From the NCBI RefSeq assembly GCF_002159335.1, contig NZ_NFHP01000007.1:62001-126000 (forward strand): a stretch of 64,000 bases of DNA, in the 5' to 3' direction. A model generated the notes under the pieces. The model saw nothing but the letters and a program-made list of their open reading frames with translations. It had not been told where the DNA came from and made no database searches. The position numbers were made by a program, and so were the translations under genes. Numbering within the stretch: the stretch's first letter is position 1; every line of letters starts with the position of its first letter. The DNA is from Collinsella sp. An7 (GTDB lineage Bacteria > Actinomycetota > Coriobacteriia > Coriobacteriales > Coriobacteriaceae). This document shows, piece after piece, positions 42,537 to 51,985 of the stretch.

Positions 42537-45194
42537 CTACTCCGTGCGCAGGGCCGTAACCGGATCCTTCTTCGCCGCCATGCGGCTCGGCGCCAAGCCG
42601 GCCACCCACGAGAGCACGACCGAAATCACCACGAGCGCCACGCCGGCAACCGGCGGCACCGCCGCCAGGTTCTCCACGCCGGCAACCGCGTAGATGATGG
42701 CGTTGGCGGGAATGTCGAGCAGCACCGTCACCCCAATTCCCAGCAGGCCGCTCACCAGGCCGATGATGAACGTCTCGGCCGTGAAGATCCGACTCACGTC
42801 GCGCTTGCTCGCGCCGATGGCGCGCAGGATGCCGATCTCTTTGGTGCGTTCGAGCACCGAGATGTAGGTGATGATGCCGATCATGATCGAGCTCACCACG
42901 AGCGAGATGGCCACAAACGCGATGAGGATGTAGGTGATCGCGTTCACGATGTCAGTCACGCTCGACATGAGCATGCCCACGATATCGGTGTACTGGATCT
43001 CGGTCCCCTCGCCGTCGGCCGCAACCTGGTCGTTATAGTCGTCGATGAGCTGGTCGATCTTCTCCTTGGCCTCAAAGTCGACGGGGTAGATGCTGATGGT
43101 CGAGGGGTCGGAGAGACTATCTTTGCCCAAGATCTCGAGGTTGCCCTCGTAGGTGGCGTTGTCGGTCTGCTCGCTCATCCGCTCAGAGAACGCCTCGGCG
43201 ATATCCTCGTCGCTCAGGCCCTCGTCGCGCAGGCCGTCGATATAGCTCTGCAGCTGATCGGCCTGGTCGCTCGGCATCTGACCGATCATGGCCTCGATTT
43301 CGTCCATGGTGAGCGAGACCCCCACGTCGTCCGAGAAGGGCAGGCCCGTAAAGATGTCCGTCGTGGGGTCGGCCTCCTGTGCCTCCACCGCCGGGCTCAC
43401 GTCGACTTCCTCGATCACGTGCTCGGTGAGCGCCGGGGTGTAGAGCACCATGCCCCAGTTGGACAGGCTCGAGTCCTCGGTCTGCCGCGCGATGCCGACG
43501 ATCTTGACCTCCTCGGCACCGTCGATCACGTTGGTCATGTAGGCGTCGTCGTCGCTCATGTCGGCCCACGTTCCATCCGCCCGCTCGGCGTACTTGGCGC
43601 TCTCGGGCACGAGCTTAAAGGTGAGGCCCAGAAGATCGTCGTAGCTGTAGCTCGTCTGCGGGCTCGACTCCACCGTCTCGCCAGCCAGCACGTCGGCCAT
43701 CATGCCGCGCAGCTCGCTTTGGTCCATAAGGCCGAGCGCGTAGAGCGTGTAGTCCGAGATGCGCCCGTTCTCGTCGGTCAGTATCAGCATCTCGTTCCAG
43801 GCGCGCGGCAGCTCGCCCGCCTCGAGGGTAAAGTCGCGCGACCACGCGTCCTCGTTGGGCATGAGCTCGTTAAAGACGTCGTACGAGGACCCCATGCTCG
43901 AGACCATCTCGGTCTGGGTCTCGCCCATCGAGATGCCGAGCGCGTCCATCACGGTGGCAGGGTTGACCTGCACCGGGCCGTCAGAAGTATCGGAGGCATA
44001 GAGGTTGATGGGCGTAGAGTAGCTGTACTTGATGGAGGTGGTGAGCTCGTCGATGTCGCCGGGGTTGGAGTCGAGCCACTCCTTGATGGCCACCATGTCG
44101 TTCTCGTTGGCGCCGGCCGCCGCGCTCGAGATCATGTTGGTCACCAGGTCGCGCGAGAGCACCTCGCCGTCGGCCGCCTCGGTGGCGGCGTTCGCGGCGG
44201 TGCCCATCATCGAGCTCATCATGCTCGCCATGTCCATGCTTGTGGCGTTGATGGTGAGCGGGTAGCTGCCCATGGTGGACTGCTCGGTCTCGGCGATGTA
44301 GTTCTGCGCGCCGTCGGAGAGCGAGAGAATCAGCGCGATGCCGATGATGCCGATCGATCCGGCAAAGGCCGTGAGGAAGGTCCGTCCCTTCTTGGTCATG
44401 AGGTTGGTGAACGAGAGACTGAGCGCCTGGCGAAAGCTCATCGAGCGCTTGCCCTTGCGCGCGTCGGCCACGGCGTGGGCCTGCACCTGCTCGGGCGTGA
44501 GGCGCTCGCGCGCGGCGTCGACCGGTGCGGTGTCGCTCGTGATGAGGCCGTCCTGGATGCGCACGATGCGGTCGGAGTAGCGCTCGGCCAGCTCGGGGTT
44601 GTGCGTGACCATGATCACCAGGCGGTCGCGCGAGAGCTCCTTCAAGATCTCCATAACCTCCACGGAGGTGTCGGTGTCGAGCGCGCCGGTGGGCTCGTCA
44701 GCAAGGATGATCTCGGGGTCGTTGACGATGGCACGGGCGATGGCGACGCGCTGCATCTGTCCGCCCGAGAGCTGGTTGGGTTTCTTTTTGAGGTGGTCGC
44801 CCAGGCCCACGCGGCGCAGCGCCTCCTCCGCACGGCGGTGGCGCTCGGCGGCGGGCGTGCCCGAGAGCACGAGCGCCATCTCCACGTTGGCGATCACCGT
44901 CTGGTGCGGGATGAGGTTGTAGCTCTGAAAGACGAAGCCCACGCTGTGGTTGCGGTAGGTGTCCCAGTCGCGGTCGAGGTAGCTTTTGGTCGAGCGGCCG
45001 TTGATGACGAGATCGCCCTTGGTGTACTGGTCGAGCCCGCCGATGATGTTGAGGAGCGTGGTCTTGCCGCAGCCGGACTGACCGAGGATGCTCACGAACT
45101 CGCGGCCGCGGAAGGCGACCGAGATGCCCTTGAGCGCGTGGACGACGGTGTCGCCGGAGGGATAGTCCTTGGTGATGCCTTTGAGTTCGAGCAC
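42537..45194 (-). CDS. ABC transporter with fused ATPase and FtsX-type permease (MacB-like)
   Basis: An 885-residue single-chain transporter. The ATPase domain (residues 1 to about 230) has GQSGCGKTT, a signature [14 protein letters not shown] and [11 protein letters not shown]. One membrane helix follows at about 285-305, then a large extracytoplasmic domain of about 420 residues, and three C-terminal helices, the FtsX/MacB layout. Such proteins export peptides or lipoproteins, or transmit mechanical signals; the substrate is unknown and no partner is nearby. The start is a GTG at 45194. The large Met-rich stretch around [12 protein letters not shown] lies in the outer domain. Confidence 0.9.
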   Translation of the reverse strand: MLELKGITKDYPSGDTVVHALKGISVAFRGREFVSILGQSGCGKTTLLNIIGGLDQYTKGDLVINGRSTKSYLDRDWDTYRNHSVGFVFQSYNLIPHQTVIANVEMALVLSGTPAAERHRRAEEALRRVGLGDHLKKKPNQLSGGQMQRVAIARAIVNDPEIILADEPTGALDTDTSVEVMEILKELSRDRLVIMVTHNPELAERYSDRIVRIQDGLITSDTAPVDAARERLTPEQVQAHAVADARKGKRSMSFRQALSLSFTNLMTKKGRTFLTAFAGSIGIIGIALILSLSDGAQNYIAETEQSTMGSYPLTINATSMDMASMMSSMMGTAANAATEAADGEVLSRDLVTNMISSAAAGANENDMVAIKEWLDSNPGDIDELTTSIKYSYSTPINLYASDTSDGPVQVNPATVMDALGISMGETQTEMVSSMGSSYDVFNELMPNEDAWSRDFTLEAGELPRAWNEMLILTDENGRISDYTLYALGLMDQSELRGMMADVLAGETVESSPQTSYSYDDLLGLTFKLVPESAKYAERADGTWADMSDDDAYMTNVIDGAEEVKIVGIARQTEDSSLSNWGMVLYTPALTEHVIEEVDVSPAVEAQEADPTTDIFTGLPFSDDVGVSLTMDEIEAMIGQMPSDQADQLQSYIDGLRDEGLSDEDIAEAFSERMSEQTDNATYEGNLEILGKDSLSDPSTISIYPVDFEAKEKIDQLIDDYNDQVAADGEGTEIQYTDIVGMLMSSVTDIVNAITYILIAFVAISLVVSSIMIGIITYISVLERTKEIGILRAIGASKRDVSRIFTAETFIIGLVSGLLGIGVTVLLDIPANAIIYAVAGVENLAAVPPVAGVALVVISVVLSWVAGLAPSRMAAKKDPVTALRTE

Positions 45195-45274
45195 GGAAGT
45201 GCCTTTCTATGCACGGCGGGCGGCACTGCGTCCGTAACGCGCCCCGTAGAGTCAGATGTGCATCATGGTACCCA

Positions 45275-45379
45275 TTTTTGAGAATAGGGGGACGGGTGCG
45301 TTTTTCTCACTCTGGGCCGTGGCGTCTGCCGCCACGGCCCAGAGTGAGAAAAACGCACCCGTCCCCCTATTCTCAAAAA
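45275..45379. repeat. Palindromic repeat, GGGGAC family, copy R5 (50-bp perfect arms)
   Basis: Perfect 50-bp arms (45275-45324 and 45330-45379) with a five-base centre. The outer unit is identical over 31 bp to that of R2 (12315-12345), but the inner arm here is CTCTGGGCCGTGGCG. It lies between rplI (minus) and the ABC transporter (minus), about 60 bp after the rplI stop. Confidence 0.92.
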
Positions 45380-45439
45380 CGGGGCCGCGGCGCACGGCCA
45401 CGACCCCGTCTGATGCACGATGTGCTGAGCGCCTCCAGG

Positions 45440-45979
45440 CTACTCGGCGACCTCCTCGGTCACCTCAGCCTCGACGACCTCGACAGCCTCGGCGTCGGCC
45501 TCAGCGGCCTCCTCCTCAGCCTCGGCCTCGGCGGCGTCAACGCCGACGAGGACCGTCACCGTGGCGCGAATCTCGCGGTAGAGCGAGATGTCGACCTGGT
45601 GGACACCGGCAACCTTGATGGGCTTGCCGAGCTCGACGCGCTTGCGGTCGACCTCAACGCCCAGCTGGTCCTTGATCGCGTCGGCGATCATGGCAGCGGT
45701 CACCGAGCCAAACAGGATGCCCTCGTCGCCAACCTTGGCGTCGACGGTAACCTGCTTGCCCTCGAGGGTCTCCTTGAGCGCGTTGGCGTCCGCCAGACGG
45801 ACGGCCTCGCGCTTGGCGATGTTGTTGCGGCGCTCATCGAGCTGCTTGAGATTGCCCTTGGTAGCCGCAACGGCGAGCTTCTTGGGGAAGAGGTAGTTCT
45901 CGGCGTAACCCTGGGCCACGTCCACGACGTCGCCTTCGCCACCCTTGCCCTTGATCTCACCAAGAAGAATGACTTTCAT
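45440..45979 (-). CDS. rplI: Ribosomal protein bL9 with acidic tail
   Basis: A 179-residue large-subunit protein. The N-terminal KVILLGEIKGKGGEGDVVDVAQGYAENYLFPK segment is canonical in shorter parts: GKGGEGDVVDVAQGYAENY and NYLFPKKLA. bL9 is usually about 149 residues; the last 30 here are almost only Ala, Glu, Asp and Val. The ATG follows AAAGGAG. It is last in the rpsF-ssb-rpsR-rplI operon, 24 bp after rpsR. Confidence 0.95.
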   Translation of the reverse strand: MKVILLGEIKGKGGEGDVVDVAQGYAENYLFPKKLAVAATKGNLKQLDERRNNIAKREAVRLADANALKETLEGKQVTVDAKVGDEGILFGSVTAAMIADAIKDQLGVEVDRKRVELGKPIKVAGVHQVDISLYREIRATVTVLVGVDAAEAEAEEEAAEADAEAVEVVEAEVTEEVAE

Positions 45980-46003
45980 GAGATCTCCTTTACGTGTGCG
46001 CTA

Positions 46004-46276
46004 CTAGCCGCGACGACGCTCACCGCGGGAGGAAACCACGGGAACGGTGTACGGCAGCAGGGCCATCTCGCGGGCGCGCTTGATGGCGTTCGCGATGTCA
46101 TGCTGATGCTGCGTGCAAGCGCCGGTGACGCGACGCGGCTTGATCTTGCCGCGGTCGGTCATGTACTTACGGAGGAGCTGAGTATCCTTGTAGTCGATGT
46201 ACTCAGTGCCCTCCTTGCAGAACTGGCAGTACTTACGACGCGGCTGACGTGCTGCAAAATCATTAGCCTTAGCCAT
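46004..46276 (-). CDS. rpsR: Ribosomal protein bS18
   Basis: A 90-residue small-subunit protein binding beside bS6. It contains [11 protein letters not shown], with a two-cysteine metal-type motif, then [30 protein letters not shown] regions and [14 protein letters not shown]. From the ATG at 46276 (AGAAAGG upstream). It lies between ssb and rplI. Confidence 0.96.
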   Translation of the reverse strand: MAKANDFAARQPRRKYCQFCKEGTEYIDYKDTQLLRKYMTDRGKIKPRRVTGACTQHQHDIANAIKRAREMALLPYTVPVVSSRGERRRG

Positions 46277-46415
46277 GTCAAAATACCTTTCTTCTGGCAG
46301 GGGGCCGGAGCCCTCCACCCGCGGCGTGGCGTGTGGCCAGCCGCTCTACCTTAAACATCCGCACGGGCGGGGTGCGCTAGCGCCCCTGTCCGGCTCTATC
46401 GTGCGCAAGCGCTCG

Positions 46416-46883
46416 CTAGAACGGGATGTCCTCATCGTAGACATCCGCCGCAGGCGGAACCTGCACGGGTGCCTGGGGCTGCGGCGCCTGGGCCTGCGGG
46501 GCCGCATAGCCGCCGGACTGCGCGGGAGCCGGGGCGTACCCGCCCTGACCCTGCTGGCCGCGGCTCATGAACTCGATCTCATCGACGATGACCTCGAGCT
46601 TGCTGCGGCGCTGGCCGTCGCGCTCCCAGCTGCTGTAGCGGAGCTTGCCCTCGATGGCGACCTTGGAGCCCTTGGAGAGATAGCGGCTCACGGCCTCCGC
46701 GCGGGAGCCAAACATGGTGCAGTCGACGAAGTTGGGGTAGTCCTCCCACTCGCCGGTCTGCGGGTTGCGCCTCCGGTCGTTGACCGCAACGCCGAACGAC
46801 AGCACCTGCGTGCCACCGGCCGTCATGCGGAGCTCGGGGTCACGGGTCAGGTTGCCGGAGATGTTAACTCGGTTGATGCTCAT
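46416..46883 (-). CDS. ssb: Single-stranded DNA-binding protein
   Basis: A 155-residue SSB. The OB-fold N-terminus starts SINRVNISGNLTRDPELR, a Gly/Gln/Ala-rich linker of about 45 residues follows, and the acidic tip is DEDIPF, the partner-binding end. It is second in the operon after rpsF, in the usual rpsF-ssb-rpsR order. Confidence 0.96.
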   Translation of the reverse strand: MSINRVNISGNLTRDPELRMTAGGTQVLSFGVAVNDRRRNPQTGEWEDYPNFVDCTMFGSRAEAVSRYLSKGSKVAIEGKLRYSSWERDGQRRSKLEVIVDEIEFMSRGQQGQGGYAPAPAQSGGYAAPQAQAPQPQAPVQVPPAADVYDEDIPF

Positions 46884-46973
46884 GCGTGCTCACTACCTCT
46901 CAGTGTCGGGCCGCACGCGTGGTGCCAGCCCATGGCCGCACCGGCAGCGCCGGACGGCCCTTCTCGCGCAGAC

Positions 46974-47267
46974 TTACTCCATGTCGTCGCGGCGGACGAT
47001 CATGTGACGCTCCACCGCATCGGTGATGCGGAGAACGCGGTCGAGCTCAGCGATCTGAGTCGGGTCTGCATGGAAGTTGATGAGGGTGTAATCACCTTCG
47101 GTGAGGTTGTTGATCTCGTAGGCGAGCTTGCGCTTGCCCCACTCGTCAACCTTGTCAACCGTGCCGTTGCCCTCAGCGATCGTGGTGTCGATACGCTTCA
47201 TCACCGCGAGACGGGTCTCGGGGTCGAGTGCGGGATTGACAAAAAACAGCAGTTCATAAGCCTTCAT
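46974..47267 (-). CDS. rpsF: Ribosomal protein bS6
   Basis: A 97-residue protein starting MKAYELLFFVNPALDP. From the ATG at 47267, with AGAGGAGG upstream; the open frame to 47462 is not coding. It heads the rpsF-ssb-rpsR-rplI operon. The 62-nt leader between the promoter and this ATG may hold the S6:S18 binding motif known in many bacteria. Confidence 0.96.
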   Translation of the reverse strand: MKAYELLFFVNPALDPETRLAVMKRIDTTIAEGNGTVDKVDEWGKRKLAYEINNLTEGDYTLINFHADPTQIAELDRVLRITDAVERHMIVRRDDME

Positions 47268-47336
47268 GTGGTCACCTCCTCTGGGCATAAGGCTCCGGGT
47301 CGTGAAGGTGCGCCCGAAGCAGGAAAGGACTTCGCT

Positions 47337-47365
47337 ACTATAGCCGCTTGCTGCCGTTTTCTCAA
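47337..47365 (-). promoter_or_regulatory. Sigma-70 type promoter of the rpsF operon
   Basis: On the minus strand TTGAGA (47360-47365), a 17-bp spacer and TATAGT (47337-47342) form a near-consensus promoter. Transcription would start near 47330, giving a leader of about 62 nt. Confidence 0.8.
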
Positions 47366-47452
47366 GGATGCGCTTCACTGCCCCCATGACCTCCACATCT
47401 TGTTGTGCCGCTCGCTGCGCCGTCCGCCGCGTGTTCTTAGGGTCCCCTGCGC

Positions 47453-47526
47453 ATCTAACCACTTTCTGACCAGAATCCTGCGGAATCTAACCACGGTCTG
47501 ACCATGTTCCAGCCGTTTTCTGACCG
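47453..47526. repeat. Short tandem repeat, about 2.5 units
   Basis: On the minus strand GGTCAGA-N2-GTGGTTAGAT-N-C-N-GCAGG style units of about 33 bp occur in tandem, with a further partial GGTCAGA. On the + strand this reads as repeated CTAACCAC and TCTGACC. It fills part of the gap between the rpsF promoter and tRNA-Gly; I see no gene there. Confidence 0.55.
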
Positions 47527-47652
47527 CCGCAGGTCGCAGGGCACGTGAACTGGTCTAGGCCAGTGGCTCTACCAGCTGCGAGGCCCGCGCAAAGCGCCAC
47601 GCAATCTTCACATGGCCGTGTACCGGGCGGGCATTGTCCGGCACTCGACAGC

Positions 47653-47683
47653 AAAAAGCCCGGCACCGCAGGGGTGCCGGGCT
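47653..47683 (-). terminator. Terminator of tRNA-Gly
   Basis: AGCCCGGCACC (47657-47667 region) pairs with GGTGCCGGGCT (47673-47683), followed on the minus strand by TTTTT (47653-47657), 12 bp past the tRNA 3' end. Confidence 0.9.
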
Positions 47684-47694
47684 TGCAACTCAAA

Positions 47695-47769
47695 TGGAGC
47701 GGGTGACGGGATTCGAACCCGCGGATACCAGCTTGGGAAGCTGGGGCCTTACCACTTGGCGACACCCGC
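47695..47769 (-). tRNA. tRNA-Gly(CCC)
   Basis: A 75-nt cloverleaf with encoded CCA. The acceptor stem is GCGGGTG/CACCCGC, the anticodon stem CCAGC/GCTGG with loop TTCCCAA (anticodon CCC), and the T arm is GCGGG-TTCGAAT-CCCGT. It has its own promoter and terminator. Confidence 0.97.
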
Positions 47770-47803
47770 ATATGTCTTTGCCGGGCAAACCGGCGCAGGC
47801 GAT

Positions 47804-47832
47804 AGTATACCGTGCCCGTTTTTTCCGGGCAA
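47804..47832 (-). promoter_or_regulatory. Promoter of tRNA-Gly
   Basis: On the minus strand TTGCCC (47827-47832), a 17-bp spacer and TATACT (47804-47809) lie about 35 bp before the mature tRNA 5' end. Confidence 0.75.
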
Positions 47833-47839
47833 GGTGCAC

Positions 47840-47867
47840 TTGGGGACGTGTTCCATTTGACCCATTC
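47840..47867 (+). repeat. Solitary GGGGAC family unit, copy R6
   Basis: TTGGGGACGTGTTCCATTTG and the following GACCCATTC match, base for base over 28 bp, the left unit of R9 (from 60382). The outer left arm and any inverted partner are missing, so it is a half element. The rest of 47868-48015 shows no gene. Confidence 0.8.
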
Positions 47868-48015
47868 CGGCGCCCCCCTAGTTACAGAAATCTAGCAATT
47901 TCCAATCACCCGAGTTGAGCCTGAATTGAACTCAACGCCGATTGATCGGTCGGGGGCTTCCGACCAGGCCGCATTCCCCAAAAAGGACAAGTGCCTCTGG
48001 CAAGACCAATGCCCG

Positions 48016-48537
48016 CTAGATGCGCATAACATAACCGTCCTTGCGCGGAGCGGCCGAGCCCTCGGGTCCCGCGGCGTATCCCAAGGCGATGGCGCCCACG
48101 CCGCGCAGCGTCTCGGGCAGGCCCCACTCCCTGAGGAGCGCCTTGCCCTCAGCGCCGTCGAAGATCTCGCGCTCGCGGTGGATCCAGCAGCTGGAGAGCC
48201 CCAGGGCGTGCGCCGCGAGCATGAGGTTCTCCAGCACGCAGGAACCGTCCTCCACGAAGGTGCCGCGCCCGCCGTCGGCGAGCACGACCACGATGACCGG
48301 GGCGCCATAGTACGGGTCGGTGTCCTTTCCCATGACGGCAGCGTTGAGCCGACGCAGGCGCTCGCGGGCACCGGGGTCGGCCACCGCCACGATCACCGGA
48401 GACTGGTGGCCGCCGCCGGTGGGCGCGAAGGTGCCCGCCTCGAGCACCTGATCGAGCAGTTCCTCCGGCACAGGCTCCGCCGTGTACGAGCGCACGCTGC
48501 GACGCGTTTTGATGAGGTCGATGAGGTTATTTGCCAT
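48016..48537 (-). CDS. Nitroreductase-family flavoprotein
   Basis: A 173-residue FMN-dependent oxidoreductase of the NfsB/FRP fold, which reduces nitro groups, quinones or flavins with NAD(P)H. FMN-binding residues are in KTRRSVRSYT at the start; FAPTGGGHQSPVIVAV, GSCVLENLMLAAHALGLSSCWIH and a Gly-Tyr C-terminal segment follow. The start is the ATG at 48537 with GAAAGGG; the frame to 48738 upstream is not coding. Physiological substrate unknown. Confidence 0.88.
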   Translation of the reverse strand: MANNLIDLIKTRRSVRSYTAEPVPEELLDQVLEAGTFAPTGGGHQSPVIVAVADPGARERLRRLNAAVMGKDTDPYYGAPVIVVVLADGGRGTFVEDGSCVLENLMLAAHALGLSSCWIHREREIFDGAEGKALLREWGLPETLRGVGAIALGYAAGPEGSAAPRKDGYVMRI

Positions 48538-48714
48538 GATGTCGTGCCCTTTCTCCCACCGGTACCGTCTATACAGAAAAGCCGCCCGTCTGCCAATGGC
48601 AGGCGAGCGGCGAAAAGATGACGGTATCCGGAAAAATCCGCTGTGATTTTCGAGACCCATTATGGCCTCGAAGCCAACGCTGTCAAGAGCCGGTGACGAT
48701 CTGGCCCTCCTTGC

Positions 48715-48743
48715 TTGACATTCCCAAAGAGACTCCATACAGT
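48715..48743 (+). promoter_or_regulatory. Promoter of the EamA transporter leader
   Basis: TTGACA (48715-48720), a 17-bp spacer and TACAGT (48738-48743) form a strong sigma-70 type promoter. The start near 48750 gives a leader of about 170 nt containing the terminator at 48795-48826. Confidence 0.8.
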
Positions 48744-48794
48744 TAAACGGTTTAAAAATCGTGTGGACTTTTCTGGGCGCAAGTCACCTTTTTG

Positions 48795-48826
48795 CCACGC
48801 AACCGAGCTTCGGTTGCGTGGTTTTT
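48795..48826 (+). terminator. Intrinsic terminator inside the EamA leader (possible attenuator)
   Basis: A perfect 12-bp stem (CCACGCAACCGA, 48795-48806, with TCGGTTGCGTGG, 48810-48821) has a three-base loop and is followed by TTTTT. It lies downstream of the promoter at 48715-48743 and 96 bp before the transporter ATG. A smaller hairpin (ACTT/AAGT, about 48767-48789) precedes it. This is the layout of a riboswitch or attenuator, but I cannot assign a class. Confidence 0.7.
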
Positions 48827-48921
48827 GTTTGCCGGCAATATCCGACAGCATGACCTCCTTTCCGACGGCTCGAACCGTGTGAAACCGATCCCGCGCAAAG
48901 CGGGCAGAGGAAGGAGAGGAT

Positions 48922-49884
48922 ATGAGAAACGCGATTGACCCACAGGCTCCCCTCACGAGCGCCCCGTCCTCGGGACAGCGGCAAATGATTGCGGCGCTGC
49001 AGGTCTTCGCCGGCGGCGCCTGCTATGGCGCGATGGCCACCACGTACAAGCTCGCCTACGCGGCGGGCTTTACCTCTGCGCAGGTGGTGGCAAGCCAAGC
49101 GTGGTTCGGCTGCCTGTTCTTTGTGCTTGCAACGGCCGTAAAGCTGACACGCGGCGGACGTTTGGTCCGTCTTACGGGCACGCAGGTGCTCAAGCTCATG
49201 GGGCTCGGCGCCCTCACCTGCACCACCTCGATCCTGTACTGCTACGCCATGAGCGTGCTTCCCGCGCCCGTGGCGCTCACGCTGCTGTTCCAGTTCACCT
49301 GGATGGGGCTCGTCTGGCAGACCATCATGACGCGCCGCGCACCCAAGCCCCTCGAGATCGCCTCGGCGGCGGTCATCGTGTTTGGCACCGTGTTCGCAAG
49401 CGGCGTCTACAAGACAGGACTCGCCGGCTACGACCCCGTTGCCCTTGCTTGCGCCCTCGGCGCAGCCGTGACCTGCTCGCTGTTCGTCACGTTTTCCGGC
49501 AAGGTCGAGGTGGGCTGCTCCAACGAGCAGCGAGGCGTCATCGTGTGCCTCGGCGCGGGCATCATGTCGCTCACCGTGTGTCCCGACTACCTCGTCTCCG
49601 GCGTCGTCTTCCAGGGCATTCTGCCCTTCGCCGCCGTAGCGGGATTCTTCGGCCTCATGTGCCCGGTGCTGCTCTTCGGCCTGGGCTCCCCGCACCTGCC
49701 CGCCGGCCTCTCCACCGTCATGGCGGCCGCCGAGCTCCCCGCCGGTCTCTTTATCGCCATGATCGTGCTCGGCGAGCCCCTCGGCGTCATCGAATGGCTG
49801 GGCGTGGTCGTTATCCTCGCCGGCGTGTGCCTTGCGCAAGTGCCCACGCTGAGAGGGGTCCGCTCACAGAGACCGACGGTATAG
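48922..49884 (+). CDS. EamA/DMT-family transporter
   Basis: A 320-residue polytopic protein with about ten transmembrane helices in two EamA-type halves, a family of metabolite exporters and importers. Hydrophobic segments run from GACYGAMATTYKLAYAAG to VIEWLGVVVILAGVCLAQ. The substrate is not predictable. The ATG at 48922 has GAAGGAGAGG upstream. Expression may depend on antitermination at the leader terminator. Confidence 0.85.
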   Translation: MRNAIDPQAPLTSAPSSGQRQMIAALQVFAGGACYGAMATTYKLAYAAGFTSAQVVASQAWFGCLFFVLATAVKLTRGGRLVRLTGTQVLKLMGLGALTCTTSILYCYAMSVLPAPVALTLLFQFTWMGLVWQTIMTRRAPKPLEIASAAVIVFGTVFASGVYKTGLAGYDPVALACALGAAVTCSLFVTFSGKVEVGCSNEQRGVIVCLGAGIMSLTVCPDYLVSGVVFQGILPFAAVAGFFGLMCPVLLFGLGSPHLPAGLSTVMAAAELPAGLFIAMIVLGEPLGVIEWLGVVVILAGVCLAQVPTLRGVRSQRPTV

Positions 49885-49988
49885 CCGGCAAGGCCGAGCC
49901 CGAAGCCCCCTCATGGCTATAGGGTCGTCTCGCACCGTGCCGTCCGCCACATGTCCAAGCGCCATCCATCAGGGGCGGTGCCCGATAA

Positions 49989-51431
<1,443 letters not shown>

Positions 51432-51435
51432 GGCT

Positions 51436-51471
51436 GCCGCGGCCTCCGGACGTCCGGCCGGAGGCCGCGGC
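51436..51471. terminator. Hairpin after the 6-phospho-beta-glucosidase gene
   Basis: GCCGCGGCCTCCGG (51436-51449) pairs perfectly with CCGGAGGCCGCGGC (51458-51471). There is no T-run on the + strand, so termination may be partial. Confidence 0.6.
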
Positions 51472-51492
51472 CGACAGGGATAATGCGGTTAT

Positions 51493-51759
51493 CTAAGAAA
51501 AATGAACGAGATCGGAATGCAGGGGGGCGAACATCATGGAACTGAAGAAGATGAGGGGACGCAGGCGGCGCTTGGCCGCGCGGGAGGCGCGGTGGCTCGC
51601 CCATGCCGCGCCGCTTGCGCACAGCGCGCGCACGGCAACGGCCACGAGCGCGACGGCAGCCGTGACGAGAAGGCTTTCGTGCGTCACCTCGTGCGCAAAG
51701 ACGAGGCCGAGCAGGCGGCAGATCACGAGCGCCGTTTGCGCGCTGGATGTCGGCGAGGG
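51493..51759 (-). pseudogene. Fragment resembling an ABC exporter N-terminal membrane domain
   Basis: An open stretch of about 88 codons without a start, ending in TAG at 51493-51495. Its sequence has two hydrophobic segments (LVICRLLGLVFAH; LLVTAAVALVAVAVRALC) followed by ASHRASRAAKRRLR, which recalls the first helices and coupling region of exporter-type ABC proteins such as CydD/CydC. Homology is weak and not checked. It seems to be a decayed remnant. Confidence 0.35.
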
Positions 51760-51801
51760 TCACGTGCTCGTTGCGGAACCGCGCCGCAGGGTTCTCGTCG
51801 G

Positions 51802-51879
51802 TTACCGGCTCGATCCAGCGGCGGCGAGCTCGCAGGCCGCGTAGAGGCAGTTGCCCGTCCCGGTAAAATACAGCAGCAT
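51802..51879 (-). pseudogene. Fragment resembling a flavodoxin/EFR1 N-terminus
   Basis: A 25-codon frame with an excellent ribosome site (AAAAGGAC) starts MLLYFTGTGNCLYAACELAA, the hallmark FMN-phosphate loop (TGTGN) of flavodoxin-like proteins, then hits a stop. A -1 frame continues as WIEPVTDENPAARF and HVTLADIQRANG. This looks like a frameshifted and truncated gene divergent from the LysR regulator. Confidence 0.55.
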
Positions 51880-51928
51880 ACTGGTCCTTTCCGGTAGCAC
51901 GTTACCATGCAGTTCTAACGCTATCATC

Positions 51929-51947
51929 GGGTGAGGACGACTCACCC
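51929..51947. promoter_or_regulatory. Inverted repeat in the LysR upstream gap
   Basis: GGGTGAG and CTCACCC (5-bp spacer) form a perfect 7-bp inverted repeat 38 bp before the LysR gene ATG. It may be an operator or a small hairpin in the 5' leader. Confidence 0.4.
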
Positions 51948-51985
51948 CGGACCGTCTCGGGGCGCATCAAGCAAAGGAGGCAGCC

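Noticed and set aside
42372-45281. Open frame of about 970 codons on the + strand
   Set aside because: Antisense of the MacB-like ABC transporter with intact Walker and signature motifs.
47612-47918. Short frames across tRNA-Gly on the + strand
   Set aside because: They read through the tRNA and its terminator and match common mis-annotated tRNA-antisense peptides.
48765-48875. Leader peptide of about 30 codons (GTG start) overlapping the EamA leader terminator
   Set aside because: No Shine-Dalgarno sequence and no run of regulatory codons; kept only as a remark in the leader finding.
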